From: Micrococcaceae bacterium
GTDB taxonomy: Bacteria; Actinomycetota; Actinomycetes; Actinomycetales; Micrococcaceae
Direction of reading: 5' to 3'
Assembly: GCA_030452125.1 (NCBI GenBank)
Contig: JAKDMV010000014.1
Span: 1 to 39,327 of the forward strand
Length of the DNA: 39,327 nt
In this document: piece by piece, positions 9,947 through 16,315 of the stretch
Numbering within the stretch: position 1 is the first letter of the stretch
Layout: each line of letters opens with the position of its first letter
Program-made: the position numbers and the translations under genes
The notes under the pieces: model-generated
Told to the model about the DNA's origin: nothing
Database searches by the model: none
What the model saw: the letters and a program-made list of their open reading frames with translations, nothing else

Positions 9947-10591
9947 TCAGTCGGTGATCAACGGGCTCAATTTCTCGGCGCGGGCCGCCGCACCGGAGAG
10001 GCCGAGTGCTTCCAGCCAGTTCCCCAGCATGTGGTACCCACCTTCGGTGAGCACCGACTCGGGGTGGAACTGGACGCCCCATAGGGGGGCCTCCCGGTGG
10101 GCCAGACCCATGACGACGCCACCATCGGTTTCGGCGATGATCTCCAACTCATCCGGGATCGACGCGCGGACCGCCGCCAGGGAATGGTAGCGGGTGGCCG
10201 TGAACGGATTGCTGATGTCGTGGAACAACGGGTGGGTTCCATGATGGACCGACGAGGTCTTGCCGTGCATGAGTTCCTCGGCGTGCGTGACGACCCCGCC
10301 GTAGGCCTCGGCGAGGGCCTGGTGTCCGAGGCAGACCCCCAACATCGGTTTGGCGTGTTCACCACACCAACGGATGAGATCGATGCAGACCCCGGATTCG
10401 CCGGGCGTCCCGGGGCCGGGGGAGACCAGGACACCGTCCCGGGCCTCGGCCAGTTCAATGGCCTGGGCCACCGTCACGTCGTCATTGCGCACGACGGTCG
10501 TTTCGGCACCGAGTTCGCGCAGGTAGCCGACCAGCGTATAGACAAAGCTGTCATAGTTGTCGATCACTAGGATCCGCGTGGGGGCGGGCAT
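9947..10591 (-). CDS. pabA: Glutamine amidotransferase, TrpG/PabA type
   Basis: A 214-residue class I glutamine amidotransferase that releases ammonia from glutamine for anthranilate or 4-amino-4-deoxychorismate synthesis. The N-terminus has the family signature VIDNYDSFVYTL; the triad is Cys87 in GVCLGHQ, His176 and Glu178 in FHPES. Which pathway it serves cannot be told from this subunit alone. No trpE or pabB lies nearby, and the position next to pknB is conserved in actinobacteria. ATG at 10591 is preferred for matching the family start. A GTG at 10597 would overlap the upstream small gene's stop as GTGA and is a real alternative. The longer open frame to 10897 has no support. Confidence 0.92.
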   Translation of the reverse strand: MPAPTRILVIDNYDSFVYTLVGYLRELGAETTVVRNDDVTVAQAIELAEARDGVLVSPGPGTPGESGVCIDLIRWCGEHAKPMLGVCLGHQALAEAYGGVVTHAEELMHGKTSSVHHGTHPLFHDISNPFTATRYHSLAAVRASIPDELEIIAETDGGVVMGLAHREAPLWGVQFHPESVLTEGGYHMLGNWLEALGLSGAAARAEKLSPLITD

Positions 10592-10593
10592 TG

Positions 10594-10758
10594 TCACTGC
10601 ACCAGACCAATCGTTGATTCGGTCCATGGGCTGTACTGACTGGCCCAGGGAAACACGTATTCCATCAACACCAGTATGACGAGCACCGCCAGCAATGCTG
10701 AAATCAACAGACGCACCCACCACGGGCCGGGTAGCTTTCCGAATAACCATGCGTACAC
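10594..10758 (-). CDS. 54-residue single-pass membrane protein, conserved small actinobacterial type
   Basis: Translation of the minus strand from GTG at 10758 gives 54 residues: start VYAWLFGKLPGP, a hydrophobic helix (about 16-33), and an aromatic tail with FPW near 37 and SPWTES near 43. An AAGGAG ribosome-binding site sits 7 bases before the GTG. The stop is two bases before the amidotransferase ATG and overlaps its alternative GTG, so the two are probably translated together. I recall similar WLFGKLPGP-type small proteins beside sortase E genes in actinobacteria, but have no database evidence. Function is unknown. The position between a sortase and pabA suggests an envelope role at most. 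Confidence 0.8.
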   Translation of the reverse strand: MYAWLFGKLPGPWWVRLLISALLAVLVILVLMEYVFPWASQYSPWTESTIGLVQ

Positions 10759-10824
10759 GCTCTGACTCCTTCACTGGGGTGGTGTTCTTCGATGGTGGCG
10801 GACCGGGGACGTAGATTTCCGGAT

Positions 10825-11625
10825 TCAGCCGCCGCCGGTCGCGCGACCCACGGCTTCGGCGATCACCGCTGGGGGTCCCGCATCCAAAGGGCGCCATGAT
10901 TCAAGCTCCGAATAGGCGATGATCCGCATCCGTGTCGTGAACGGCGGATGGCAACTGGTCATCGTCAGCAAGGATTCGCCGGCCTGTTCCCCGGGTTCGT
11001 GCGGCACCGGCAGCAGGACCTTGGAATCCGAGGGATCGACGATCTCCGTGCTGCGGTACCGGTAGGTGTAGTAGCCCTGCCGGGTCTGGACGTACAGCTG
11101 GTCCCCGTCGACCAGCTTGTCGATATCCCAGAAGACCTGTCCGTGGGTCTGCCGGTGCGCCGCGACGGCGAAGTTCCCCTGTTCGCCGGGCAATTGTGTC
11201 TGCGGGTAGTGTCCGATGCCCAAATGGTCGAGGACGTCGCTGCCTACCCCCTCGGAGATGGGCCGGGCATAGTCCTTCCCGAAGCGCGGCACATACAGGA
11301 CCCCGAAGGTCTCCTCCCCGTCCAGGTTGGTTTTTTCCGGGGTGCCGTACTTCTTCCGGTCGGCATCGGCGGCCTCTGCCGATTGGGAAGGGCCGGTGGA
11401 GGCGTTCGCATCACCACCGGCGAATTCCTGCAGCGTTCTGGACGTCAGCTCTTCCTGGGCGCCATCGGCTTCAATGTTGGTCCACCACAGCTCCCATGCC
11501 ACGAAAAGGAGAACGATGACCCCGAGCGTCACCAGGACCTCGCCGAGGCCACCGATGATCGCCGCGGATCGGCTCCGTCGACGCCCGGGTTTCAGCGGCG
11601 CTGTTGACTCGGGGACAGCGGGCAC
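10825..11625 (-). CDS. srtE: Class E sortase
   Basis: A 266-residue transpeptidase that anchors secreted proteins to the cell wall. After a basic N-terminus comes one membrane segment (about 22-44), a Ser/Ala-rich spacer, and the sortase domain (about 105-240). Catalytic residues are His157 in AAHRQTHG, Cys225 in the TSCHPP motif and Arg232 in TTRMRI. The CHPPF form is typical of class E sortases of high-GC actinobacteria, which usually recognise LAxTG. GTG at 11625 is chosen for the AGGAGG site five bases upstream; the open frame to 11706 would overlap the crgA promoter region. No obvious substrate is encoded in the window. The small membrane protein and pabA follow on the same strand. Confidence 0.92.
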   Translation of the reverse strand: MPAVPESTAPLKPGRRRSRSAAIIGGLGEVLVTLGVIVLLFVAWELWWTNIEADGAQEELTSRTLQEFAGGDANASTGPSQSAEAADADRKKYGTPEKTNLDGEETFGVLYVPRFGKDYARPISEGVGSDVLDHLGIGHYPQTQLPGEQGNFAVAAHRQTHGQVFWDIDKLVDGDQLYVQTRQGYYTYRYRSTEIVDPSDSKVLLPVPHEPGEQAGESLLTMTSCHPPFTTRMRIIAYSELESWRPLDAGPPAVIAEAVGRATGGG

Positions 11626-11766
11626 GAAAACCTCCTGACGCGGTACCGGTAGAATGTCGGTGACGTGGGTGGCCGCATGGATACTGCTGTGCCGGCCCCC
11701 ACCCATGACAGTATCGCCCGGGTCGCAAACAACGAGTGTTTGACCCGCCCAAGGTCAGGAGTACCA

Positions 11767-12018
11767 GTGCCCGAGTCGAGGACCCGCCGCAAGGCCCGCA
11801 GGCAGTCTGAAGCCGCCAATAAGAACGGGGATGTCAAGGCCCTTCCGGTGTGGTACAAGCCGGTCATGTTCGGTCTGATGATCCTGGGGCTGCTCTGGAT
11901 CATCACCTACTACATCTCCCAGGCCACTCTTCCGTTGGGGATCGCCGGCGGGTGGAACATCGTGATCGGCTTCGGTATCGCCATGGTCGGGTTCTTCATG
12001 ACGACGCGCTGGCGTTAG
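11767..12018 (+). CDS. crgA: Cell division protein CrgA
   Basis: An 83-residue protein with a basic N-terminus (RTRRKARR), two membrane segments (about 33-51 and 61-79) and the LPVWYKPVMFG junction typical of CrgA. CrgA coordinates septum assembly, interacting with FtsZ, FtsI and CwsA in mycobacteria and inhibiting FtsZ-ring formation in Streptomyces. GTG at 11767 is preferred because CAGGAG lies five bases upstream and the size then matches the family. An open frame from 11665 adds a non-conserved leader. It is transcribed away from the sortase operon, with a 141-base shared upstream region containing a TAGAAT hexamer at 11650-11655. Confidence 0.92.
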   Translation: MPESRTRRKARRQSEAANKNGDVKALPVWYKPVMFGLMILGLLWIITYYISQATLPLGIAGGWNIVIGFGIAMVGFFMTTRWR

Positions 12019-12033
12019 CCGGGCCGAAGGGCC

Positions 12034-12348
12034 TCAGTCAACGTATTTGAGTCCGACGACGCATCCTACGAGGAGCATCAAGAGCAGGACCTTGACCCAA
12101 CTGATGGATTCACCGTCGATTGCCATCCCGTAGATCACCGTCAGGGAAGCTCCGATGCCCACCCAGACGGCATAGGCGGTTCCTGTTGGTATGTCCTTCA
12201 TGGCATATGCCAGTCCGCTCATACTGACGATGAGCCCGCCTCCGAACACGAGGCTGGGCACCAGTTTTGAAAAACCCTCTGATTTGCCGAGGGCGATCGC
12301 CCATACCGCTTCGAACATTCCTGAGACAATCAGCACGAACCACGCCAT
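12034..12348 (-). CDS. gdx: SMR-family guanidinium exporter Gdx (SugE type)
   Basis: A 104-residue four-helix small multidrug resistance protein. The essential Glu13 sits in GMFEAVWA, and the neighbouring KSEGF and GTAYAVWVGIGA stretches match the Gdx/SugE subgroup rather than the EmrE drug-efflux subgroup. Gdx proteins are dual-topology dimers that exchange guanidinium for protons. The upstream guanidine-III riboswitch (12374-12412) independently supports the substrate. ATG at 12348 gives the usual length and N-terminus; GGTGG lies six bases before it, and a TTG at 12354 is unlikely. The gene sits between crgA and a divergent DUF3817 gene, inside what looks like an accessory insertion in the conserved origin order. 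Confidence 0.93.
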   Translation of the reverse strand: MAWFVLIVSGMFEAVWAIALGKSEGFSKLVPSLVFGGGLIVSMSGLAYAMKDIPTGTAYAVWVGIGASLTVIYGMAIDGESISWVKVLLLMLLVGCVVGLKYVD

Positions 12349-12373
12349 GATCAACCACCGTTACCTTCCGGCG

Positions 12374-12412
12374 GCCGTCTTGTCGCTGTCCGGGTACGGC
12401 TCCCTCGTCCGG
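12374..12412 (-). promoter_or_regulatory. Guanidine-III (ykkC-III) riboswitch aptamer
   Basis: Read on the minus strand, the element begins CCGGACGAGG, continues with CCGUACCCGG and ends ACAAGACGG. These blocks, in this order and spacing, are the conserved core of the guanidine-III pseudoknot. CCGG at the 5' end pairs with the internal CCGG, and CCGU pairs with ACGG at the 3' end. The aptamer ends 25 bases before the gdx start, which fits control of ribosome access. No U-tract terminator follows it. The match is from my memory of the consensus; a covariance-model search would settle it. Confidence 0.9.
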
Positions 12413-12504
12413 TCGGAGCAATCGGCTCCTGCCCGGCACGCTAGCACACCGCCATGGAGCAGGGACCTAGTCGTGAGATGCTGTATACCCGACGAAAGGA
12501 CACC

Positions 12505-12996
12505 ATGCCTCCCACTGCCACCCCTCTGACCGGATCCCGTCTGACACCCCAGCGGCTCTATGGTTTCCTGGCCACTGCCGAGATGTTCACCTGGGGGCTT
12601 CTGCTGCTGGGAATGGCCTTGAAGTACGGGAACATCAGCGACAAATTCGTTCCGGTCTTCGGGGGCATCCACGGACTGACGTTCATCAGCTATTGCGTGG
12701 TGACCTGCTTCGTCTGGGTCAATCAACGGTGGTCGTTCGGCCGGGGCCTGCTGGGGCTGGCCTCCGCCTTCATTCCGTTCTGCACGGTGCCTTTCGAACG
12801 CTCCGTCAAACGGGCGGGCCTGCTCGACGGCGGCTGGAGGCTGGGTGTCGGCGGGGATGAGCCCCATGGCTTCATCGAAATCGTCCAGGCATGGTGCCTA
12901 CGCCATCCCCTTCCCGCGGTCATTCTGGGCATCGTTTTCATCGCCGTGGTCTTTACGGTGCTGTTGATGCTCGGTCCACCGGTTCCCCGGGGCTAG
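12505..12996 (+). CDS. DUF3817 family integral membrane protein
   Basis: A 163-residue membrane protein. An N-terminal leader precedes three or four hydrophobic segments. The AEMFTWGLLLLGMALKY stretch and the following GGIHGLTF motif match the DUF3817 signature, in which a Glu and a His lie in adjacent helices. The last helix is at the C-terminus, after a hydrophilic segment containing GGDEPHGF. ATG at 12505 has GAAAGGA four bases upstream; the open frame to 12454 would run through the promoter shared with gdx. The biochemical function of DUF3817 is not known to me. It is divergent from gdx and convergent with lysG. Confidence 0.8.
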   Translation: MPPTATPLTGSRLTPQRLYGFLATAEMFTWGLLLLGMALKYGNISDKFVPVFGGIHGLTFISYCVVTCFVWVNQRWSFGRGLLGLASAFIPFCTVPFERSVKRAGLLDGGWRLGVGGDEPHGFIEIVQAWCLRHPLPAVILGIVFIAVVFTVLLMLGPPVPRG

Positions 12997-13040
12997 GCCG
13001 ACACATTTCGTTGGCAGGCCTCGGGCCGCGGATCAGGTGC

Positions 13041-13952
13041 TCAGGGACGGGGTAGTTCCAACACCCCCGAATTCCGGGCAGCTGTCCGGACGGCTTCACC
13101 GACCCGCGCCAGGGCCGGGGAATCAAGCTTCCACCGCTGCCAATACAGCTCGACCCCGCGGGTCCAGTGCGGATCCAGGACCTCCAGCAGACCCTCTCCC
13201 GGGTCCTGCGCGTCCGGCACCATCCCCCATCCGAGGCCGTCGATGACCGCCCGGACGAACTGGGACGAGTCCGGTACATGGTGTCTCGGGGGCTCCGCCT
13301 GCACACCACAGACGGATCGGACCAGCGCGTGCTGCAGCTGGTCCGAACGATCAAAATCAACCATGGGGGCCACCGCAAGCCCCCGCGGGGGATCTTCAGC
13401 GAACCAGTGCCTCCTGAACGCCGCTGAAGCCATCGCCGTGTACCGCAGTGTCCCCAGGAGTTCGGTGGAACACCCCTGCACGGCCCTCCCGTCGGTCGTC
13501 ACGGCCGCCATCGCCGTGCCCGCCCGCAACAACTCCGCCGAAACGGACTCATCCTCACGCAGGAGTTCGAGTTCAAGGCTTCCATCCTGGGCCAACAACC
13601 TGAAGGCGCCGGGGAACCAGGTCGCCAGGGAATCAGCATTGACGACCACCCTCACCGCCGCACGCACCGGGGTCCGGGCAGGGTCCGTGGCGCCCCCGCC
13701 GGAGAGTTCCGCCGCGGCTTCTGCAGCCAGGAGATCGGTCTGGCGCGCCAGGCGCAACAAGACCGTGCCGGCGGCCGTGGGCAGCGCGGGCTTTCCCCGA
13801 CGGACGACCACGGTTCCGACCTGCGTTTCCAACGCCTTGATCCGTTGGCTCACCGCCGAAGGAGTCACCCGGAGCCGTGTGGCGGCTGCGTCGAAGGTGC
13901 CGGTATCGATGACCGCTGCAAAAGCGCGGAGCTGGTCCGCCGGAAAATCCAT
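13041..13952 (-). CDS. lysG: LysR-family regulator, ArgP/LysG type
   Basis: A 303-residue LysR-type transcription factor. The N-terminal helix-turn-helix (about 3-60) contains the LysG/ArgP-type stretch TFDAAATRLRVTPSAVSQRI followed by ALE. The rest is the ligand-binding domain that senses lysine and arginine in this subgroup. It is divergent from a LysE-family exporter with 71 bases between them, the standard regulator-exporter arrangement: in Corynebacterium glutamicum LysG with basic amino acids activates lysE. A T-N11-A palindrome begins one base upstream of its ATG, consistent with self-repression. Ligand is inferred from family and neighbour. Confidence 0.9.
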   Translation of the reverse strand: MDFPADQLRAFAAVIDTGTFDAAATRLRVTPSAVSQRIKALETQVGTVVVRRGKPALPTAAGTVLLRLARQTDLLAAEAAAELSGGGATDPARTPVRAAVRVVVNADSLATWFPGAFRLLAQDGSLELELLREDESVSAELLRAGTAMAAVTTDGRAVQGCSTELLGTLRYTAMASAAFRRHWFAEDPPRGLAVAPMVDFDRSDQLQHALVRSVCGVQAEPPRHHVPDSSQFVRAVIDGLGWGMVPDAQDPGEGLLEVLDPHWTRGVELYWQRWKLDSPALARVGEAVRTAARNSGVLELPRP

Positions 13953-13967
13953 ATTAGATATTCTAAT
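13953..13967. promoter_or_regulatory. Palindromic LysR-type operator between lysG and lysE
   Basis: ATTAGA-TAT-TCTAAT is a perfect inverted repeat containing a T-N11-A LysR box (13954-13966). It is the most AT-rich part of the 71-base gap and directly abuts the lysG start codon. A regulator bound here would block lysG, while activation of lysE would need a further site nearer 13975-14000, where I see only weak AT-rich matches. Confidence 0.5.
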
Positions 13968-14023
13968 GTCCCATGCATATCTTTAGCTGGTCTACTGCAT
14001 GTTGCTCCGCTTACCGTTGACCA

Positions 14024-14638
14024 GTGACCTATTTTCCTTCCCTGCTCGCCGGACTGGGTTCCGGTTTGGCGTTGATCATCGCGATCGGGGCACAGAATGC
14101 CTTCATACTGCGCCAAGGCATCCGGCGCGAACACGTGCTCGGCGTTGTCCTCATCTGCGCCCTCTCCGATGCGGTCTTGATCTTCGCCGGCGTTGCCGGG
14201 GTGGGGGCCCTGGTCGCCACGGCCCCCTGGCTGCTGGTGCTGGCCCGTTGGGCGGGGGCCGCCTTCCTTGTCGGTTATGCCTTCGTGGCGCTGCGTCGGG
14301 TTGTCCGTCCTGCGGCGCTCACCGTCGACCGCGGGACCCCGGGGACCACCCGCAGGTCGGTACTAGCCACTGCTGCCGCGCTGACCTGGTTGAATCCCCA
14401 CGTCTATCTGGACACCATGATCCTGCTCGGCACGATTGCCAGCGCCCACGGCGACCCGGGGAGGTGGATCTTCGCCGCCGGGGCCGTGCTGGGAAGCTTC
14501 CTCTGGTTTCCGGCGCTCGGATTCGGCGCCCGCCTCCTGGCCGGCTTCTTCGCCCGCCCCGGCTCCTGGCGGGTCCTGGATGGCCTGGTAGCCGCGGTCA
14601 TGTTGTTGGTCGCCATCAGCTTGCTCACCGGGCCATGA
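14024..14638 (+). CDS. lysE: LysE/ArgO-family basic amino acid exporter
   Basis: A 204-residue membrane protein with about six hydrophobic segments. The N-terminal GLALIIAIGAQNAFILRQG stretch is the family hallmark of LysE and ArgO, which export lysine or arginine by proton-coupled transport. The central loop (RRVVRP to TRRS) is polar, and the TWLNPHVYLDTMILLG motif matches the second conserved block. GTG at 14024 starts the protein just ahead of the first helix. The partner regulator is divergent. The exact amino acid exported cannot be decided from sequence. It converges with the GNAT gene. Confidence 0.92.
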   Translation: MTYFPSLLAGLGSGLALIIAIGAQNAFILRQGIRREHVLGVVLICALSDAVLIFAGVAGVGALVATAPWLLVLARWAGAAFLVGYAFVALRRVVRPAALTVDRGTPGTTRRSVLATAAALTWLNPHVYLDTMILLGTIASAHGDPGRWIFAAGAVLGSFLWFPALGFGARLLAGFFARPGSWRVLDGLVAAVMLLVAISLLTGP

Positions 14639-14666
14639 ACCTCGGCTGGGACGAGCGACGACACGG

Positions 14667-15638
14667 TCAGTCCAGTTGACGCCTATGGACCGTCCAGGTC
14701 CGGACCGCCGTGAACCCGGCCCGTTCGTAAACGCGGCCCGCACCGGTGGGGCTGGCTGAATCAACCGCCAGGTCCACCATCCGGTACCCATCGCGCTCTG
14801 CTTCCGTCACGATCCAATCCAACAGGGCGGAGGCCAGCCCTTGGTGGCGGGCGCGACTCCTGGTGCCCAGCAAGCTGACATGGATCTCCCCCTCGGCCCA
14901 TTGACCACACAAGGCATATCCATCGACGCTTTCCACCGGATCCAGCCCGATATCCCTGGTGCGGACGACCGGGCTCAGGGACGCACGGAAGCTTCGGGCG
15001 GACTGCTGATCGGCCCATCGTTCCCGGGTCTTCGGGACCGCCCCCCAGTGATCGGCGAAGGCATCATTATGGGCCCGTCGGACCGCTTCTTCCATCTCTG
15101 CGGTGTAGACCTCTATCAGCGGCCCTTCCGTTGAGGGGGGCGCCTCCACGGTGTCACCGCGCCGACGCGGCAACTCGATCATCATGTCGGTGAAATATCG
15201 AACCGGGGCGTAGCCCCGCGACACGGCCATGCGTCCCGAGCTGGATCCTTCGGCTCCTGTTGCCAAACCCACGCTCACCGGAGCCCCGGGGTGCCTCTGC
15301 GCCGCCAATTCGCGCGCACGGGCCTCCAGGCCATCCATGATCCGGCGGCCGATTCCTCGGCCCCGGTGGTCCGGATGCACTCCTCCATCGATGGTTGCCT
15401 TGGCCTGGCCCTCGAAGAGCACGTCAGCCACACGCAGCTGCCCAAAACCCACCAGTTCCTCGCCGTCCCACACCGCGATGCTGTCCCGTCCCGGATCGAA
15501 TCCGGGTTCTTCCAGTTCTTCCGCGAGATCCTCGGCATCGTAGAACTCGTCGGTCTCATCGGCCTGCGCCAAGAGGTTCGTCAGACCGGACCAGGCAACG
15601 AGATCGACGGCTGACAGGGCGGAAAAGCGTATGGTCAT
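14667..15638 (-). CDS. Protein with two tandem GNAT acetyltransferase domains
   Basis: A 323-residue protein in which two GNAT folds follow each other. The N-terminal domain has the acetyl-CoA loop HPDHRGRGIGRRIMDGLEAR (near 95-115). The C-terminal domain has the degenerate RSRARHQGLASALLDW near 260 and ends with the AGRVYERAGF motif. Tandem GNAT architecture is shared with mycothiol synthase MshD and with several antibiotic-modifying or uncharacterised enzymes; I cannot tell the substrate. ATG at 15638 follows a GGAGGA site by four bases, so I prefer it to the open frame from 15722. It is convergent with lysE and followed upstream by the DnaA-box stretch. Confidence 0.82.
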   Translation of the reverse strand: MTIRFSALSAVDLVAWSGLTNLLAQADETDEFYDAEDLAEELEEPGFDPGRDSIAVWDGEELVGFGQLRVADVLFEGQAKATIDGGVHPDHRGRGIGRRIMDGLEARARELAAQRHPGAPVSVGLATGAEGSSSGRMAVSRGYAPVRYFTDMMIELPRRRGDTVEAPPSTEGPLIEVYTAEMEEAVRRAHNDAFADHWGAVPKTRERWADQQSARSFRASLSPVVRTRDIGLDPVESVDGYALCGQWAEGEIHVSLLGTRSRARHQGLASALLDWIVTEAERDGYRMVDLAVDSASPTGAGRVYERAGFTAVRTWTVHRRQLD

Positions 15639-15908
15639 GGATCCTCCAGTCATCCCCTGCCCCGATGCCGCCGGAATTTCCAGGGTGGACTCAAGATACA
15701 GGCGAGTGTTGTCCCACGTCACCTCCCCACCCCGTGTTCCACCGTGGTGTCAGGGGCCTGCTGGTGGGGTCGATCAGCGTTCCGGTCCGGGTTCACCCCA
15801 GTCATGCACATGCTGTGAATATAGTTATCCACAGCTGGGGATAGAGCTGTGCGTAACTATGTTCGATTAGCCCGCGCTGGCAGGGATGCAGGTCCCGGAA
15901 GGCATTCG

Positions 15909-15955
15909 AATTACATGGGTGTGAGTTATTAACAATGTGGACAACCCCTGTGGAT
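15909..15955 (+). repeat. Direct repeat copy 1 within the DnaA-box cluster
   Basis: A 47-base unit starting AATTACA and containing GTGAGTTATTAACAATGTGG, followed by a second TGTGGAT motif. It differs from copy 2 at only a handful of positions and lies 262 bases to its left. Confidence 0.85.
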
Positions 15956-16170
15956 GACGACTCGATGTTCGAATTTCCGCGTGATTTCGCGGTTTTGGTG
16001 TCCCCGGGCCGACGGGCACTGCTCGAAAGCTCGTCATGAAGCTGTACGCACAGGCTGTGCACGACAGTTATCCACAGGTGTGGATTGTTATGTGAATATT
16101 CAAGCGGATCGGCCCACGATTTGATGCCTTCGGGCCAGCACCCGGGGATGCGCGGACGGAATGTTCAGTG

Positions 16171-16217
16171 AATTACACGGCTGTGAGTTATTAACAATGT
16201 GGATAAACCCTGTGGAT
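16171..16217 (+). repeat. Direct repeat copy 2 within the DnaA-box cluster
   Basis: Second copy of the 47-base unit, again AATTACA, then GTGAGTTATTAACAATGTGG and TGTGGAT. Here the first box is an exact DnaA box on the minus strand. The core ATTAACAATGTG occurs a third time at 38884-38895, downstream of parB. Confidence 0.85.
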
Positions 16218-16237
16218 AGTCTTCCCCGGGAGCGACG

Positions 16238-16278
16238 AAAAAGGGGGTGGGCGGTGGAATGATTCCACCGCCCACCCC
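16238..16278 (-). terminator. Rho-independent terminator of the rhomboid gene
   Basis: On the minus strand the arms at 16262-16278 and 16244-16260 form a GC-rich stem of about 15-17 pairs with a very short loop (centre GGAATCATTCC), followed by five Ts (16238-16242). It lies 38 bases after the rhomboid stop, which begins at 16316. Confidence 0.88.
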
Positions 16279-16315
16279 GTGGATGTGACCCGAATACAAC
16301 CGGACCGCTGGTCGA

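Larger units (their letters stand above)
15814..16219. other. Duplicated DnaA-box cluster away from dnaA
   Basis: Exact TTATCCACA boxes occur at 15825-15833 and 16068-16076 (plus) and at 16198-16206 (minus). Near matches on the minus strand are TGTGGACAA (15936-15944), TGTGGATGA (15949-15957), TGTGGATTG (16079-16087) and TGTGGATAG (16211-16219). TGTGAATAT, close to the TTATTCACA variant, occurs at 15814-15822 and 16091-16099. This is nine box-like nonamers in about 400 bases, arranged as two similar modules. Density and orientation suggest DnaA binding; what it does there (titration, nucleotide exchange, or gene control) is unknown. Confidence 0.75.
15639..16315. other. Gene-free stretch between GNAT and rhomboid genes holding a DnaA-box cluster
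   Basis: These 677 bases contain no credible coding sequence. The centre (15814-16219) is visibly AT-richer than its surroundings and carries the DnaA-box array and the direct repeat described separately; the right end (16238-16278) is the terminator of the rhomboid gene. The first 170 bases (15639-15810) hold the GNAT ribosome-binding site and presumably its promoter, with nothing else recognised. Confidence 0.75.

Noticed and set aside
12034-12348. gdx as a quaternary-ammonium (Qac/EmrE) drug-resistance gene
   Set aside because: Motifs and the guanidine-III riboswitch point to guanidinium export rather than drug efflux.
15802-16062. 86-codon minus-strand frame inside the DnaA-box cluster
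   Set aside because: It begins within the repeat-rich region, has no ribosome-binding site and its sequence is explained by the DnaA boxes.
15639-16315. The DnaA-box cluster as the true oriC
   Set aside because: Gene orientation diverges around dnaA, and the dnaA-dnaN gap has exact boxes and the conserved position; nothing here shows an independent origin.
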